This document shows, in pieces, positions 1 to 6,131 of a stretch of DNA of 6,688 nucleotides. The stretch lies in assembly GCA_023249165.1 (NCBI GenBank), contig JAHFDE010000122.1, positions 1-6,688 on the forward strand, given 5' to 3'. The notes under the pieces are model-generated. The model made no database searches. It saw only the letters and a list, made by a program, of their open reading frames with translations, and was not told the DNA's origin. The stretch is from Candidatus Methylomirabilota bacterium. GTDB taxonomy: Bacteria; Methylomirabilota; Methylomirabilia; Methylomirabilales; CSP1-5. Made by a program: the position numbers and the translations under genes. Position 1 is the stretch's first letter. Each line of letters begins with the position of its first letter.

Positions 1-881
1 GCTATGTGGGGAGCCGGGTCCGAATCCGACGGCTCGGATCGGCAGCAGAGGCCACCGGCCGCTTTGGCGGGGTGGCGGTCCTCGATCTGAAGAACATCGA
101 CCTCGATAAGTGCCCCCCGGGCGTCCTCTCCGCTGAAGCCGGGCGGGCGGCGGTGGAGTACATCTTCAGGGCGATCGATCTCGCCAGGGCCGATGAAATA
201 GACGCGGTGGTGACGGCTCCCATCAACAAGCAGGCGATGCACCTCGCCGGCTATCCATTTGCCGGTCACACCGAGATTTTCGCCGAGCGGACCGGGAGCC
301 GCAGTTACGCGCTGATGCTCGTGGCGGGGAGGCTGCGGGTGCTTCATGTCTCCACCCATGTCTCACTCCGGGAGGCGTGTGATCGGGTCAGAAAGGACCG
401 CGTGCTGCAGGTCATCCACCTGGCGCACGAGGCGGCAGCGGCGTGGGGTCTTCGCAGGCCGCGGATTGCTGTGGCTGGCCTGAATCCCCATGCAGGGGAG
501 CAGGGGATCTTCGGCCACGAAGAGGGGGAGGAGATCGCCCCGGCAGTGGCGGCGGCCCGGGCCGAGGGGATCGTTGCCGTCGGGCCCCTACCCCCCGACA
601 CCCTCTTTTACCGGGCGCTCAAAGGGGAATTCGATTTCGTCGTGGCGATGTATCACGACCAGGGGCATATCCCGGTCAAGCTCAGGAGTTTCGATCGGGC
701 GGTCAATGTGACCGTGGGCCTGCCGATTATCCGGACGTCGGTGGATCATGGGACCGCGTTCGACATCGCGGGAAAGGGGACGGCGAGCCCTGGGAGTCTC
801 GTAGAGGCGCTCCGCCTCGCCATCCGGATGGCCCGACGCCGAAGAGACGCTCGTCGCCGAGAAGGAGGACAACCCTGGTGA
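1..881 (+). CDS. pdxA: 4-hydroxythreonine-4-phosphate dehydrogenase PdxA, 5'-truncated by the window edge
   Basis: PdxA oxidises 4-phosphooxy-L-threonine with NAD+ in the DXP-dependent route to pyridoxal phosphate, in the cytoplasm. The reading frame is already open at the left edge (first full codon at position 3), so the GTG at position 6 is probably an internal valine. Counting residues from that codon, the family signatures appear in order: TAPINKQAM (70-78), GHTEIFAERTG (87-97), STHVSLREA (116-124), GLNPHAGE (158-165), GPLPPDTLF (193-201), AMYHDQG (214-220) and RTSVDHGTA (243-251). His118, His162 and His217 have almost the spacing of the three metal-ligand histidines known in E. coli PdxA. 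That spacing implies about 48 residues lie upstream of the window. The catalytic core is intact and ends at TGA 879-881. The tail is arginine-rich and carries AAGGAGG (862-868). The gene converges with the DedA gene. The family call is secure; only the N-terminus is unseen. Confidence 0.95.
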   Translation, partial: YVGSRVRIRRLGSAAEATGRFGGVAVLDLKNIDLDKCPPGVLSAEAGRAAVEYIFRAIDLARADEIDAVVTAPINKQAMHLAGYPFAGHTEIFAERTGSRSYALMLVAGRLRVLHVSTHVSLREACDRVRKDRVLQVIHLAHEAAAAWGLRRPRIAVAGLNPHAGEQGIFGHEEGEEIAPAVAAARAEGIVAVGPLPPDTLFYRALKGEFDFVVAMYHDQGHIPVKLRSFDRAVNVTVGLPIIRTSVDHGTAFDIAGKGTASPGSLVEALRLAIRMARRRRDARRREGGQPW

Positions 882-994
882 GGGTGAGGCGTGGAGTCTT
901 TTCTGGTTGGGACGGCACGGTGGCCTTTGCGGGCGGTATCGAGGGAGGTCAGGCCGCTGCCGGTCTCTTCCTCGCCGTCCCCACCGGAAGATAG
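878..994 (+). CDS. possible 38-residue ORF coupled to the pdxA stop
   Basis: A GTG at 878-880 overlaps the pdxA stop codon in a GTGA arrangement. It is preceded by a perfect Shine-Dalgarno AAGGAGG at 862-868 with a 9-nt spacer. Such signals normally mark a translationally coupled downstream gene. The frame from this GTG runs only to TAG 992-994. The peptide begins MRVRRGVFSGWDGTVAF, then has a glycine/alanine-rich stretch, and I recognise no family. It may be a real small protein, the remnant of a longer neighbour that has been lost, or chance. The start signals are seen directly; expression and function are unknown. Confidence 0.25.
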   Translation: MRVRRGVFSGWDGTVAFAGGIEGGQAAAGLFLAVPTGR

Positions 995-1053
995 GACAGC
1001 CCCGCCTTTCAGGCTCTTAATTCTCTGCTCTCAGTTCTTATCCTGGCTTACCG

Positions 1054-1074
1054 GCGGCTGTTTGCTTCAGCCGC
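1054..1074 (-). terminator. hairpin at the 3' end of the DedA gene, possible terminator without U-tract
   Basis: GCGGCTG (1054-1060) and CAGCCGC (1068-1074) form a perfect 7-bp stem around a 7-nt loop, overlapping the DedA stop codon (TCA on plus, 1067-1069). No T-run follows on either strand, so it is not a canonical intrinsic terminator. Its place between convergent genes suggests transcript-end protection or a Rho-assisted stop; this is inference. Confidence 0.3.
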
Positions 1075-1675
1075 TCGTGCGGGCGCGGAAGACGCGCCAG
1101 CCCAGGAGGCTCACGCTCAGGATGATCAGCACGATCAGTGCGGCGTATTCGATCTCCCCAACAACCCGTCGGAATTCCTCAGCGTAGTCGCCAAGTCCAA
1201 GGCCAATGGCGTAGCCAAGCCCCACCATGATCGGGACGTACACGGTCGCGCCGAGGGCGTTCGACACGAGGAAAGAAGGGAACCGCAGTCCGGCCGTGCC
1301 CGCCAATGGGCCGGCAAGAAAGCGAAGCCCGGGGAGAAACCGCGCGACGAAGACGGCCATTGGCCCATACCGCTCGACGAAGCGCTGCATCACCTCGAAT
1401 CGCTCTTCCGTGATGAAGAGGTGGTGGCCGTAGCGCCTGATCGCTGTCTGCCCGTAATGTCGGCCGGCCCAGTATCCGAGATTATCACCCACGATCGCCC
1501 CCATAATGCTGACCGCGAGGACCGGTCGCAGCTGGAGCTTCCCGCCCCACACCAGGAATCCAGCGAGGATGAGGACCGCCTCTTCTGGAACGGGGAGTCC
1601 CAAGTTGCCCAGGATGACGATGACAAAGATCGCAAGATACCGCCAGCGGTCGATGAGTGCATTCAGGTCAAACAC
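1067..1675 (-). CDS. DedA/VTT-family inner-membrane protein
   Basis: This is a polytopic membrane protein of the DedA (VTT/SNARE-associated) family. Members act in proton-linked membrane homeostasis, and several are undecaprenyl-phosphate or phospholipid translocases. In 202-residue numbering it shows a first hydrophobic helix (~13-28), the re-entrant motif NLGLPVPEE (24-32), GDNLGYWAGRHYG (63-75), FVERYGP (99-105), the signature ARFLPGLRFLAGPLAG (111-126) with its conserved arginines, a membrane segment around 136-158, and a final helix ~178-192 ending in RARTSG. I chose the GTG at 1673-1675 because AAAGGGTGG lies just upstream and about 200 residues is normal for the family. The open frame continues upstream to 1819, but that would overlap the ATPase gene. 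Another GTG at 1685-1687 is possible. It follows the ATPase stop by 70 bp on the same strand, so the two are probably co-transcribed. The exact substrate cannot be told from sequence. Confidence 0.88.
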   Translation of the reverse strand: MFDLNALIDRWRYLAIFVIVILGNLGLPVPEEAVLILAGFLVWGGKLQLRPVLAVSIMGAIVGDNLGYWAGRHYGQTAIRRYGHHLFITEERFEVMQRFVERYGPMAVFVARFLPGLRFLAGPLAGTAGLRFPSFLVSNALGATVYVPIMVGLGYAIGLGLGDYAEEFRRVVGEIEYAALIVLIILSVSLLGWRVFRARTSG

Positions 1676-1745
1676 GCCGATCGCCACCCTTTGCGAGGCA
1701 GGATGAATCAGTGCGGAGTAAGCCCTCAGGATCGTCTCGGAAAAC

Positions 1746-4277
1746 TCATGCCTTTTCCCGGTGATAGAATAACCGCTTCGCCCATTCGGCAGATAAAAAG
1801 TACATACCGACAATGGCAATCATGGTCACCAAGTAAGTTCGCGGCAGGGCAGTGAACCCCAAGGGGGTGGCCAGAGGGGAGAAGGGGAGGGTGAGCGTGG
1901 CGAGCGCGACTGCACCGGCCACCGTAAGCATCGTCTTGCTGGGCCGACTCCGGGTGAAGGGGAGCCGTGTGCGCACGGCGAAGACAACGAGACCGGCCGA
2001 GAGCACCGACTCGACAAACCATCCGGTGCGAAACAGTTCCGGGCCTGCCTGGAACAGCAGTACGAGTACCCCGAAGGCCAAATAGTCGAAGACCGAGCTC
2101 AGCACGCCGAACACGATCATGAACCGGCGGATAAAGGCGATGTCCCAGCGCCGCGGCCGCCGCACGAAGACCTCGTCGACATGATCGGTCGCAATGCTCA
2201 TCTCCGGCAGATCGGTGAGGAAGTTGATGAGCAGGATTTGTTTGGGCAGCATAGGCAGAAAGGGGAGGAAGAGGGATGCGCCCGCCATACTGAACATGTT
2301 GCCGAAGTTCGCGCTGGTGGCCATGAAGACGTATTTGAGGGTATTCGCGAACGTGGTCCGCCCTTGGAGAATGCCCTGGTGGAGTACTGCGAGGCTGCGC
2401 TCCAGTAAGACAAAATCGGCGGCCTCCTTGGCCACGTCGACTGCCGTGTCCACCGAGATGCCGACGTCGGCGGTGTGGAGGGCAGGCGCGTCGTTGATGC
2501 CGTCGCCCATGTAGCCCACCACGTGCCCCATCTTCTGGAGTGCCCGGACAATCCGTTCCTTCTGGTTCGGGTCTACCTCCGCGAAGAGGGTGGTACGATC
2601 GGCAACTTGCCAGACGGCTTCATCGCGGAGCGCGTCCAGCTCGGCACCGGTGAGGACACCGGCCACTTCGAGGCCGATCGCTTGCGCGATGTGAAGCGTA
2701 ACGAACTTGTTGTCCCCGGTGATGATCTTGAGCTGAACGCCGAGCTCGGCCAGGTCCGCGATCGTGTCACGCACACCAGCCTTGGGGGGGTCAAAGAAAA
2801 GGAGGAACCCGGCGAAGGCGAGGCCATGCTCGTCTTCGCGGCTGTAGACCGGTTGTGGTGGCACTGGCTTTGTGGCGACCCCGATCACCCGAAAACCTTG
2901 CTCACTCCATTTCGCGAAACGGTCCTCGATCCGCGCCAGGCATTCATGGTCCAGGGGGACCAGGGCCCTGCCATCCCTGGCGTGGGCACATACCGCGAGC
3001 ACATTGCTCAGTGCCCCCTTGATGATCAGTACCCGCCGCTCTCCATCCTGCACGATCACACTGAGCCGTTTGCGGACGAAATCGTAAGGGACCTCGTCGA
3101 CCTTGCTGAAGCCGCCGACCTCGGGCTGAGCATGGGCGAGAATGGCCTCGTCCAGGGGGTTGCTGAGCCCGGTCTGGAAATGCGCATTCAAATAGGCGTG
3201 GAAAAAAACCTCATCCGACGGCTGTCCCTTCACGTCCAGCGCGGCATCCAGGTGCACGACCCCCTCGGTCAGCGTTCCCGTCTTGTCAGTGCAGAGCACG
3301 TCCATGCTGCCAAAGTTCTCGATGGAGGCCAGGCGGCGCACGATGACGCCAGCCCCTGCCATGGCGTGCGAGCCTTTGGACAGGTTGATGTTGATGATGG
3401 CTGGCAGTAGCTGCGGCGTGAGTCCCACCGCGAGGGCGATCGAGAAGAGCAAGGAGTCGAGGATCGGCTTGCGGAGGAAGGCATTGATGGCAAAGACGCC
3501 CAACACCAGCAGGAGCATGAGCTCGGTCAGCAGATACCCAAATTGGCGGATACCGCGTTCAAATTCGGTTTCGGGAGGCCGCAACGTCAGTCGCCCGGCG
3601 ATCTGGCCAAAAGCGGTCGCTGCTCCGGTGTGCACGATCACGGCGCGGGCGCTGCCACTGTGGACGCTGGTCCCCATGAAGACGCAGTTGGTGCGTCGGG
3701 CCAGGCCCGCCTGGGCCGGCGCTGAGCCAGGGTGCTTCTCGACCGGGAAGGTTTCGCCCGTGAGGACCGCCTGATTGACAAACAAGTCTCTGGCCTCCAG
3801 GACAACGCCATCCGCAGGCACCAGGCTGCCGGCCGATAGAAGAATGACGTCGCCGGGGACCACCTCCTCCGCGGAAATGGATTGCGGCCGACCGTCGCGG
3901 AGGACGGTGCTTTTGATCATCACTCGGGCGCGGAGTTTCTCGACGGCATTGTTCGCTTGGTATTCCTGAAAAAAGCTCAGCACGCCGCTGCCCAGGACGA
4001 TGGCCAGAATAATCAGCGCATCGATCCAATCGCGCAGGGCGGCTGAGACAGCGGTGGCAAAAATCAGGATAAGGATAATGGGACTCCTGAATTGATTGAT
4101 GAACACCCCGAGGGCCGTCAGCTTTTCCTGCGCCTCCGGTGTATTGGGGCCGAACCGTTCCAGGCGTTGTCTGGCTTCAACGGTACCGAGTCCGCCGGGC
4201 GTGGTGCCCAGGGCTGCCATGAGGTCCTCCTGGGATTGGGACCAGTATTCGTTCGGAGATGCAGTGCTACTGGTCAT
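1746..4277 (-). CDS. mgtA: P-type ATPase, P3B magnesium-translocating (MgtA/MgtB-like)
   Basis: An 843-residue inner-membrane cation pump energised by ATP. It has every P-type landmark: N-terminal cation-ATPase segment with YW at 11-12 and GPN at 43-45, helices M1-M2 (~58-104), actuator-domain TGE (173-175), M3-M4 (~246-298), phosphorylation loop DKTGTLT (Asp331), nucleotide-domain KGA (420-422), TGD (520-522), hinge GDGINDAP (591-598), and M5-M10 (~645-832). P3B relatedness comes from ALAVGLTP before the M4 core, ENFGSMDVLCTDKTGT, and NFGNMFSMAGASLFLPFLPMLP leading into M6. That family is known for Mg2+ (and Ni2+) import. Two positions are unusual: the M4 core reads PQLLPAI (288-294) where MgtA has PEMLP, and M6 reads INFLTDLPE (684-692). 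Asn685 and Asp689 are retained. The ATG at 4275-4277 keeps the conserved N-terminal tryptophan; an internal ATG at 4218-4220 has a far better ribosome site. Mg2+ specificity is inferred, not proven. Confidence 0.9.
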   Translation of the reverse strand: MTSSTASPNEYWSQSQEDLMAALGTTPGGLGTVEARQRLERFGPNTPEAQEKLTALGVFINQFRSPIILILIFATAVSAALRDWIDALIILAIVLGSGVLSFFQEYQANNAVEKLRARVMIKSTVLRDGRPQSISAEEVVPGDVILLSAGSLVPADGVVLEARDLFVNQAVLTGETFPVEKHPGSAPAQAGLARRTNCVFMGTSVHSGSARAVIVHTGAATAFGQIAGRLTLRPPETEFERGIRQFGYLLTELMLLLVLGVFAINAFLRKPILDSLLFSIALAVGLTPQLLPAIININLSKGSHAMAGAGVIVRRLASIENFGSMDVLCTDKTGTLTEGVVHLDAALDVKGQPSDEVFFHAYLNAHFQTGLSNPLDEAILAHAQPEVGGFSKVDEVPYDFVRKRLSVIVQDGERRVLIIKGALSNVLAVCAHARDGRALVPLDHECLARIEDRFAKWSEQGFRVIGVATKPVPPQPVYSREDEHGLAFAGFLLFFDPPKAGVRDTIADLAELGVQLKIITGDNKFVTLHIAQAIGLEVAGVLTGAELDALRDEAVWQVADRTTLFAEVDPNQKERIVRALQKMGHVVGYMGDGINDAPALHTADVGISVDTAVDVAKEAADFVLLERSLAVLHQGILQGRTTFANTLKYVFMATSANFGNMFSMAGASLFLPFLPMLPKQILLINFLTDLPEMSIATDHVDEVFVRRPRRWDIAFIRRFMIVFGVLSSVFDYLAFGVLVLLFQAGPELFRTGWFVESVLSAGLVVFAVRTRLPFTRSRPSKTMLTVAGAVALATLTLPFSPLATPLGFTALPRTYLVTMIAIVGMYFLSAEWAKRLFYHREKA
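4226..4231 (-). promoter_or_regulatory. strong internal Shine-Dalgarno in the ATPase gene
   Basis: AGGAGG on the minus strand lies 5 nt before the in-frame ATG encoding Met20 (4218-4220). The upstream ATG at 4275-4277 has only weak purine matches (GACGGGCAG). A second start giving an 824-residue ATPase is therefore possible, but it would drop the conserved tryptophan of the N-terminal domain. I keep the longer start as the main call. Confidence 0.35.
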
Positions 4278-4319
4278 GGCTGCCCGTCGGAGATGGGAGG
4301 GCTGATGCCGTCGGGGATG
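4278..4319 (-). repeat. imperfect direct repeat abutting the ATPase start codon
   Basis: On the minus strand, CATCCCCGACGGCATCAGCC (4319-4300) is followed by CATCTCCGACGGGCAGCC (4295-4278), which ends right against the ATPase ATG. The copies differ by one substitution and a 2-nt indel, plus one C/G change depending on alignment. Each contains CCGACGG, an odd-centred dyad, with centres 24 bp apart. It could be a paired operator in the 5' untranslated region or a slippage duplication. Repeat structure is seen directly; function is inferred. Confidence 0.5.
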
Positions 4320-4444
4320 TCATTTTACGCATGGGGCCAAAGAGAGCTGGTATACCTCCTCCTCTTCAACCCTAAACCCTTCCCTTAGTTACGCCCGTGG
4401 ACCTATACTCGATGGTGGTGCTCTTCGGGTCCGGTCGAGTCTCG

Positions 4445-4474
4445 ATCTTCATCGCCCCGCTTCCCTCTTGTCAA
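4445..4474 (-). promoter_or_regulatory. weak candidate promoter for the ATPase-DedA unit
   Basis: The minus strand has a perfect -35 hexamer TTGACA at 4474-4469. Eighteen nt downstream is GAAGAT (4450-4445), matching TATAAT at only three positions. Transcription from here would give a leader of roughly 160 nt before the ATPase start. An alternative -10-like TAAAAT lies at 4328-4323 but lacks a good -35. I see no M-box magnesium riboswitch consensus (such as GGTGAGGCTCC) in this leader. Confidence 0.22.
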
Positions 4475-4493
4475 GGTCTTTCCCCTGTGGCCG

Positions 4494-4515
4494 CTGCCCT
4501 CACCGGCTCGGGCAG
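4494..4515. repeat. small hairpin in the intergenic region
   Basis: CTGCCC (4494-4499) and GGGCAG (4510-4515) form a 6-bp perfect stem with a 10-nt loop; a G-T pair extends it by one. On the minus strand it lies just upstream of the TTGACA of the candidate ATPase promoter. No T-run follows on either strand. It is one of a series of stems that continues to 4803. Confidence 0.35.
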
Positions 4516-4555
4516 TCATCCTTCGTCGGCAGAAAATTCCACGGGGTGGCTGATT

Positions 4556-4803
4556 CTGTTGCAACAGCGCCCTCGGCCCCTCGCTCCGGGGCTCTCGCGG
4601 CGACCCTGTTCGGCGGCTTACGGCCCGGGTCCCGCCGTGTTCACGATCCGTGCAAGGAAGGCGGGCACGGATCGCGCCTCGGTTTCCCAGGCCGTCGCCC
4701 GCCGGGGGACCCCGCCGCTTCCGCCAATGTCGCTCGGGACCTGCAGGCGCTGTTGCCGTGGCGGGACCCCGGCCGCCGTCCCGGTCCGGGAGCCCGTCCC
4801 GGG
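4556..4803. other. very GC-rich structured intergenic element (candidate ncRNA or complex control region)
   Basis: About 77% G+C by hand count across 4561-4800. Perfect arms nest without crossing: an outer stem GCAACAGCGCC (4561-4571) with GGCGCTGTTGC (4746-4756), 11 bp; inside it GCCCC/GGGGC (4576-4580/4588-4592), GGCGAC/GTCGCC (4599-4604/4694-4699), CGGCGG/CCGCCG (4611-4616/4632-4637), a 10-bp hairpin (4644-4674) and CGGG/CCCG (4703-4706/4711-4714). Two further hairpins follow: CGGGAC/GTCCCG (4762-4767/4778-4783) and CCGGGA/TCCCGG (4786-4791/4797-4802). The 11-bp and 10-bp arms contain A/T pairs, so they are not simply G/C runs. Frames through it have no recognisable protein and no good start signals. 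Strand, transcription and role are unknown; GC-rich DNA can fold by chance. Confidence 0.4.
4644..4674. repeat. 10-bp perfect inverted repeat with 11-nt loop
   Basis: CGATCCGTGC (4644-4653) pairs exactly with GCACGGATCG (4665-4674) around the purine-rich loop AAGGAAGGCGG. It is the strongest local hairpin in the window. Neither strand has a T-run after it, so a standard intrinsic terminator is unlikely. It may be the central stem of the larger structured element or a dimeric-protein site on DNA. Confidence 0.6.
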
Positions 4804-4902
4804 ATCTCGGACAAACCAGTCTCGGCCCTCCTCGGGATTTGCTTCCCTCGCCGGCTCCGCGTATCAACCAACACCTAACACCCAAGGCCCAGCCCCCAAA
4901 CA

Positions 4903-4931
4903 TTGACCCCCCCGGTGGTTCAGGGTATGTT
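4903..4931 (+). promoter_or_regulatory. sigma70-like promoter for the ferritin-like/VIT1 gene
   Basis: TTGACC (4903-4908, 5/6 match to TTGACA) and TATGTT (4926-4931, 4/6 match to TATAAT) are separated by an ideal 17 nt. Transcription would start near 4938, giving a leader of about 34 nt before the ATG at 4972. It supports that start over the in-frame TTG at 4903 and ATG at 4927, which lie inside the promoter. I see no recognisable Fur-type or ICE-type iron box around it. Confidence 0.5.
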
Positions 4932-4971
4932 GCTCAAAAGCGTACTGGGCAGAGGTGAATGGGGGCGTTCG

Positions 4972-6081
4972 ATGGAATCTCCGGTGAACGTGAAGGTCTG
5001 GCGGGAGCACTGGCAGGATGAGGGCGACGCGGCCTACCTGTACCGGTCCCTGGCTGCCATCGAGCCCGACCATAAGCGCGCCGATGTCTACCGGCGCCTG
5101 GCCGAGGTGGAGGAGCGGCACGTTATGCTCTGCAGCGATGTCCTGAAGGAGCAGGGAGAGACGCTGCCACCCTTCCGTCCGAGCCTCCGGGCTAGGGGCC
5201 TGGCGTGGGTGGGAAAAAGCTTCGGCCCGGAGTTCCTCCTCTCCATCCTCCTCGCCGAGGAGGGGCGGGAACTTAAAGGCTATCTTCAGGCCTACAAAGA
5301 GGCCCCGATCCACGGGCCCAAGGGCACGATCGGCAGACTTGCGCGTGAGACGGCCGAGCATGCCGAAACGTTAGGCAAAATGCTGGGGCGCAAAGGCGAA
5401 CCGTGGCACCGGACCGCGTCGGGCGGCTACCTTCGGAATGTTGTGTACGGCTTCAACGACGGCCTCACCGCCAACTTCGGGCTCATCATGGGGGTTATCG
5501 GCGCCGAGTTTTCTGAGGGCACCGTCCTCATCTCCGGGATCGCCGGCCTCATCGCCGACGCTCTGTCGATGGGGTCGAGCGGGTATCTCGCGGCCAAGAG
5601 CGAGCAGGAAGTCTACACCCACGAGGTGGCCATGGAGCGGGAAGAGATCCGGCTCATGCCCGAGGTCGAGAAGGAAGAGATGGCCCTGCTCTATGAACTC
5701 AAGGGGATGACGCCCGAAGAGGCCAGGCAGGCGGCCGAGCGGATCATGGCCGACCCCGAGGTGGCGTTAATCGAGAAGACTCGCGAGGAGCTGGGGATCG
5801 TGCCCCAGGCCGTGACGCCCCTGCGGGAAGGGATCATCACCGGCATTGCGACCGGCTTTGGCGCCTTCATCCCCATCCTCCCGTTCCTGGTGGCGTCCGG
5901 TTCCGCAGCGGTCTGGGGCTCCATCGTCATCAGCATGCTGTCGCACTTCGGCGTGGGGGCCGCCCGGTCCTTCTTCACCGGTCGAGGAATCATCCGGAGC
6001 GGCATGGACATGTTCCTGGTGGGGCTCGGCGTCGCCATCGTCGCTTATTTCATCGGCTGGCTCCTCACCGGCCACTTCTGA
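4972..6081 (+). CDS. ferritin-like domain fused to VIT1/CCC1-family metal transporter (MbfA/Er-VIT type)
   Basis: A 369-residue inner-membrane protein. Residues ~8-140 form a rubrerythrin/ferritin-like domain: EGDAAYLYRSLA (17-28), LAEVEERH (44-50, an ExxH), LLAEEGRELKGYLQAY (93-108) and RETAEHAETLG (125-135) supply the Glu/His needed for a diiron site. Residues ~151-369 are a VIT1 transporter: YGFNDGLTANFGLIMG (159-174) with the conserved TM1 aspartate, GLIADALSMGSSGYLA (192-207), a cytoplasmic Glu-rich helical stretch (~208-280) as in the VIT1 metal-binding domain, then three more membrane helices (~285-310, 312-334, 343-366). Fused proteins of this kind (MbfA in rhizobia) are known to export iron. 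The ATG at 4972 has GGGGG 6 nt upstream and AGAGGTG further up, and begins just before the ferritin-like fold. The gene is divergent from the ATPase. Fe2+ or Mn2+ export is inferred. Confidence 0.9.
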   Translation: MESPVNVKVWREHWQDEGDAAYLYRSLAAIEPDHKRADVYRRLAEVEERHVMLCSDVLKEQGETLPPFRPSLRARGLAWVGKSFGPEFLLSILLAEEGRELKGYLQAYKEAPIHGPKGTIGRLARETAEHAETLGKMLGRKGEPWHRTASGGYLRNVVYGFNDGLTANFGLIMGVIGAEFSEGTVLISGIAGLIADALSMGSSGYLAAKSEQEVYTHEVAMEREEIRLMPEVEKEEMALLYELKGMTPEEARQAAERIMADPEVALIEKTREELGIVPQAVTPLREGIITGIATGFGAFIPILPFLVASGSAAVWGSIVISMLSHFGVGAARSFFTGRGIIRSGMDMFLVGLGVAIVAYFIGWLLTGHF

Positions 6082-6087
6082 TTCGGT

Positions 6088-6103
6088 GTCGGGATCCCTC
6101 GAC
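6088..6103 (+). terminator. small hairpin after the ferritin-like/VIT1 gene, weak terminator candidate
   Basis: Seven bases after the stop codon, GTCGGG (6088-6093) pairs with CTCGAC (6098-6103), including one G-T pair, around the loop ATCC. A short T-run (6119-6122) lies about 15 nt further, too far for a classical intrinsic terminator. It overlaps the palindrome GGGATCCC. Confidence 0.2.
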
Positions 6104-6131
6104 GGGGCTTAAGGATCGTTTTCGTCCGCCA

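Noticed and set aside
909..981. 8-bp inverted repeat GGGACGGC / GCCGTCCC between pdxA and the DedA gene
   Set aside because: The 57-nt separation and G/C-only bias make chance likely, and no T-run follows.
2475..3410. A 311-codon open frame on the plus strand opposite the ATPase gene
   Set aside because: It is the antisense shadow of a well-supported P-type ATPase. Its translation has no recognisable domain and it has no start context; long antisense frames are common in GC-rich genes.
4349..4356. GGTATACC palindrome next to a purine-rich AGGAGGAGG in the ATPase leader
   Set aside because: Eight-base palindromes are expected many times in this window, and the AGGAGGAGG has no start codon at usable distance.
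4371..4380. CCCTAAACCC, resembling a plant telomere repeat
   Set aside because: A single partial copy in a bacterial intergenic region; no tandem array, so coincidence.
4278..4445. Possible M-box (ykoK) magnesium riboswitch upstream of the ATPase
   Set aside because: No GGTGAGGCTCC-like conserved core or matching stem arrangement could be found by eye on the minus strand.
4403..4903. A 166-codon minus-strand frame and overlapping plus-strand frames through the intergenic GC island
   Set aside because: The products are low-complexity Arg/Gly/Pro-rich in all frames, match no family, and lack ribosome sites. High GC alone removes stop codons.
4903..4971. In-frame TTG (4903) and ATG (4927) as upstream starts of the ferritin-like/VIT1 protein
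   Set aside because: Both lie within the -35/-10 promoter match, have poor ribosome sites, and would add a tail with no family support.
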